A DNA stretch of 21,316 nt, taken from positions 1-21,316 of the forward strand of contig CAUJII010000085.1 in NCBI GenBank assembly GCA_963205035.1. The letters run 5' to 3'. Shown piece by piece: positions 19,215-21,316 of the stretch (positions are counted from its first letter, which is position 1; every line of letters starts with the position of its first letter). Position numbers and translations under genes: made by a program. Below the pieces are notes generated by a model. That model saw only the letters and a program-made list of their open reading frames with translations, searched no databases and had not been told where the DNA came from. The DNA comes from Spirochaetota bacterium. GTDB taxonomy: Bacteria; Spirochaetota; Leptospiria; Turneriellales; Turneriellaceae.

Positions 19215-21316
19215 ATGTTCACAAAAAAACGCGCCATCTCGACTCTCTTTGGAGTAACTATTCTGCTCCTCACGGCATGCGGCGGCCGCTCGCTCGATAA
19301 TTCCAACGCAAGCGGCATTACCGGCACAGGAACTCCCAATATCGCGCCGACTGTCGCAGCACTTTCCCCCACCGACAATGCGACAGGGGTCTACACCGAC
19401 GAAGCCATCAAAGCCACTTTCAGTACGACAATCAACATCTCCACTGTAACACTCACAGCAAATACAAACTGTACGGGTTCGCTCCTTATAGCAACAACAG
19501 CCGCCTTCAATAACGGCGACTGCATCGCAATGCAGCCGGGCGTCCAGGCGTCTGGTACGGAAATCACGGTGCGTCCGGCGGCGCTTCTGGCGGCCAGCAC
19601 GACGTACTACGTACGGATTACGACTGCAGTTGCAAGCTCTGGCGGAGTAACTATGCAGACGGTCTACAACGCCCAGTTTACAACTGGCACGGGGTTTAGT
19701 CCTCTCTCCGGTGAATTCGGCACAGATTGCAGCGCTGGCGCCGACACGCTGGCGGCGGTAAGGGCAGCAATCCCCGACCCCGAGGCGACGATAGGGCCCT
19801 ATGTGGTGAAACAGCTCACCGTGACAGCCATAGATAAAGATGGGTATTTTTATGTACAGGCCGGGACTACAGGCCCGGCGGTTTTTGTGCGCGATGGGGC
19901 GCACAAGGCGAGCGGATTAGGACTCCAGGTGGGAGACGAAATCTGTCTTGGGATTGATAAAGGGTATAAGTATAACGAATTACAGCGGGTAACCCAAATC
20001 ACCGCTATCAAAAAAACCGATGGCGGCAAATCGTATGCGGCGCAGACAATTTCTGCTGCGGTGAATAACGACGATTACGAAGCCGAACTTGTTAAGATTG
20101 CGGGAACTCTCTCGACTAAGTTGACTGTAACGGATGGGGGCGGCGGTTACAACCACATTATTACGTACGGTGCAGAAACAATCATGTTGCGTGAAATGGA
20201 CGGTTCAGGCAAAACGTCAAGTTTCGCGCAGGGCCAAGCGATTGAAGTCACAACAGTGATGTCGCAATTTAACTCCACCTACCAGCTTTATCTCGACGGC
20301 GCGGTGGGGTCGGTCGTCGAAAATACGAGTGGGACTTTCAACGTAACGGGAGCAACTGCGACAAGCTCGACACAAATCAAACTCACGTTTGGCAACGCGC
20401 CGGACGCCGCCGCCGCGACATTCACCAATTACACGGCAAATAACGGCCTGACGATTTCTGCGGTTTCTGTTTCTGGAATTACAGTCACACTTACGACCTC
20501 TTCGCAAACGGTAGGACAGAGTTACACCGTCACGGTCGCGAACGTCAAGCGCAATGCCGATAGCGCAGCGCTCACGACAAACACAGCGGCTGTCACGGGG
20601 TTTGTTCCACCCGCGTCCTTTACAACTGGCCAGGTTGTTATCAATGAAGTGCATGCGGCCCCGTCAGCGGCGAGCAAAGAGTTTGTAGAACTTTACAATA
20701 CCACAGCAAGCCCCATTTCTCTCAGCGGCGCGACTATATGGTACAAAGCAGCAGGGAATACTCCCAATCAATCGGTTACGCTCACGGGAACTATTCCTGC
20801 CAATGGCTATTACACAGTACTCGATGAGGCGACAACGTGTTCTGGCACGACTCAGGTTGGTTTTGGAAGTATTTCTTCCGGTCTTTCAAATTCTGCCGCC
20901 GCCGTTGTGCTCACGGTCGACGGCACGAAGCCGACGACGACGAGCGATTCCAATATCCGCGACGTAGCGCAGTGGGGAACAAACAGTGAGAATTGGGGCG
21001 AAGGCGGAACGACGGGCCCCGCTCCATCGGGCAATAAATCTCTCTCGCGTTCGCCCAACGGTTCAGACACGAACAACAACGGCAATGACTTTCTTTTGAG
21101 CGCTGCTGCAGATGGCACATGCGGTGCTGTTAATTGGGCTCCCGATGTAACTGCCCCCACCGTCGCCTCCGCCACCCCCGCCAACACAGCAACGGGGGTC
21201 TCTCTCAATCCCTCGGTGAGCGTGACATTCGACGAGGCAATGGATACGTCAACAGTAACAAGTTCTACTTTTACAGTTCGCGAAACAAGCTGTAGCGGTA
21301 ATGTTGTCTCAAGCGG
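19215..21316 (+). CDS. Large Ig-like / lamin-tail surface lipoprotein (partial, runs off the end)
   Basis: The frame is open from ATG 19215 to the end of the window (about 700 residues) with no stop. MFTKKRAISTLFGVTILLLT is followed by lipobox LTAC (Cys22), so it is a lipoprotein, probably exported to the outer membrane or surface. Domains in order: Ig-like of the Big_5 type (APTVAALSPTDNATGVYTDE, about 44-150); an OB-like DUF5689-type region (YVVKQLTVTAIDKDGYFYVQ, about 200-300); another Ig-like strand-rich unit (about 370-470); a lamin-tail domain (VVINEVHAAPSAASKEFVELYN, from about 475); and a second Big_5 unit (APTVASATPANTATGVSLNP, from about 648). Such composites occur in adhesins and extracellular nucleases; no catalytic domain is visible in the part present. 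It is divergent from lpxA. The dodecamer GAGTAACTATTC (19252-19263) is translated as part of the signal peptide. Confidence 0.82.
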   Translation, partial: MFTKKRAISTLFGVTILLLTACGGRSLDNSNASGITGTGTPNIAPTVAALSPTDNATGVYTDEAIKATFSTTINISTVTLTANTNCTGSLLIATTAAFNNGDCIAMQPGVQASGTEITVRPAALLAASTTYYVRITTAVASSGGVTMQTVYNAQFTTGTGFSPLSGEFGTDCSAGADTLAAVRAAIPDPEATIGPYVVKQLTVTAIDKDGYFYVQAGTTGPAVFVRDGAHKASGLGLQVGDEICLGIDKGYKYNELQRVTQITAIKKTDGGKSYAAQTISAAVNNDDYEAELVKIAGTLSTKLTVTDGGGGYNHIITYGAETIMLREMDGSGKTSSFAQGQAIEVTTVMSQFNSTYQLYLDGAVGSVVENTSGTFNVTGATATSSTQIKLTFGNAPDAAAATFTNYTANNGLTISAVSVSGITVTLTTSSQTVGQSYTVTVANVKRNADSAALTTNTAAVTGFVPPASFTTGQVVINEVHAAPSAASKEFVELYNTTASPISLSGATIWYKAAGNTPNQSVTLTGTIPANGYYTVLDEATTCSGTTQVGFGSISSGLSNSAAAVVLTVDGTKPTTTSDSNIRDVAQWGTNSENWGEGGTTGPAPSGNKSLSRSPNGSDTNNNGNDFLLSAAADGTCGAVNWAPDVTAPTVASATPANTATGVSLNPSVSVTFDEAMDTSTVTSSTFTVRETSCSGNVVSS

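Noticed and set aside
19158..19904. Minus-strand open frame (248 codons) opposite the lipoprotein
   Set aside because: Arg/Cys-rich, motif-free, and overlaps a coherent lipoprotein with lipobox and Ig-like domains on the plus strand.

Overview
This looks like a chromosomal window from a Gram-negative, diderm bacterium. It encodes LpxA for lipid A synthesis, a probable outer-membrane or periplasmic lipoprotein with Ig-like domains, and a TRAP-type periplasmic solute-binding protein. The mix of genes suggests a spirochaete of the Leptospirales (Turneriella/Leptonema type): ybeY, a CorC/TlyC-like CBS protein and recO overlapping in a row, SpoIIAA-like STAS proteins, an Ig-like/lamin-tail lipoprotein, and dispersed GGGAACTCG palindromes. 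That assignment is an inference from gene content and memory, not from a search.

Layout. (1) 1-556: the 3' end of a small membrane protein gene, then, on the minus strand, a Bfd-like [2Fe-2S] protein whose start lies 8 bp from a perfect 7-1-7 Fur-type palindrome. (2) 744-7029: a defence island, visibly more A+T rich in its second half. It holds a type IIG (Eco57I/TaqI-like) restriction-modification gene broken by an in-frame TGA (951-953) and by one extra T in a T6 run (2824-2829). Behind it, apparently in the same transcript, is an AAA ATPase / subtilisin-like protease pair matching the ietAS defence / toxin-antitoxin type. (3) 7135-8722: a 38-bp palindrome, then a non-classical thiolase (SCP2/lipid-transfer type) overlapping a zinc-ribbon/OB-fold DUF35 partner, a probable acyl-CoA complex. 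(4) 8723-9005: a terminator and several repeat elements. (5) 9006-10701, minus strand: a nitrobindin/THAP4-like beta-barrel gene followed by dinB (DNA polymerase IV, C-terminal clamp motif). (6) 10742-10953: a 212-bp nested palindrome with perfect 18-bp ends. (7) 11033-14386: an ABC-F ATPase, an orphan DctP-family binding protein and a STAS protein. (8) 14504-15708: a GGQ ribosome-rescue factor, an AT-rich promoter region with two related palindromic sites, and an unrecognised 190-aa protein with two ribbon-helix-helix-like segments. (9) 15815-18136: an operon STAS - ybeY - CBS/CorC - recO with overlapping starts and stops. (10) 18141-18241: a tandem array of four 25-bp units carrying the dodecamer GAATAGTTACTC. 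(11) lpxA on the minus strand, and divergent from it a large Ig-like/lamin-tail lipoprotein open at the window's end.

Most is ordinary chromosomal housekeeping. The observations I rank highest are the dodecamer family GAGTAACTATTC (about eight copies between 14.4 and 19.7 kb, none noticed earlier in the window), the doubly lesioned restriction-modification gene fused to ietAS, the nested palindrome at 10742-10953, and the unrecognised 190-aa protein with its own palindromic upstream sites.
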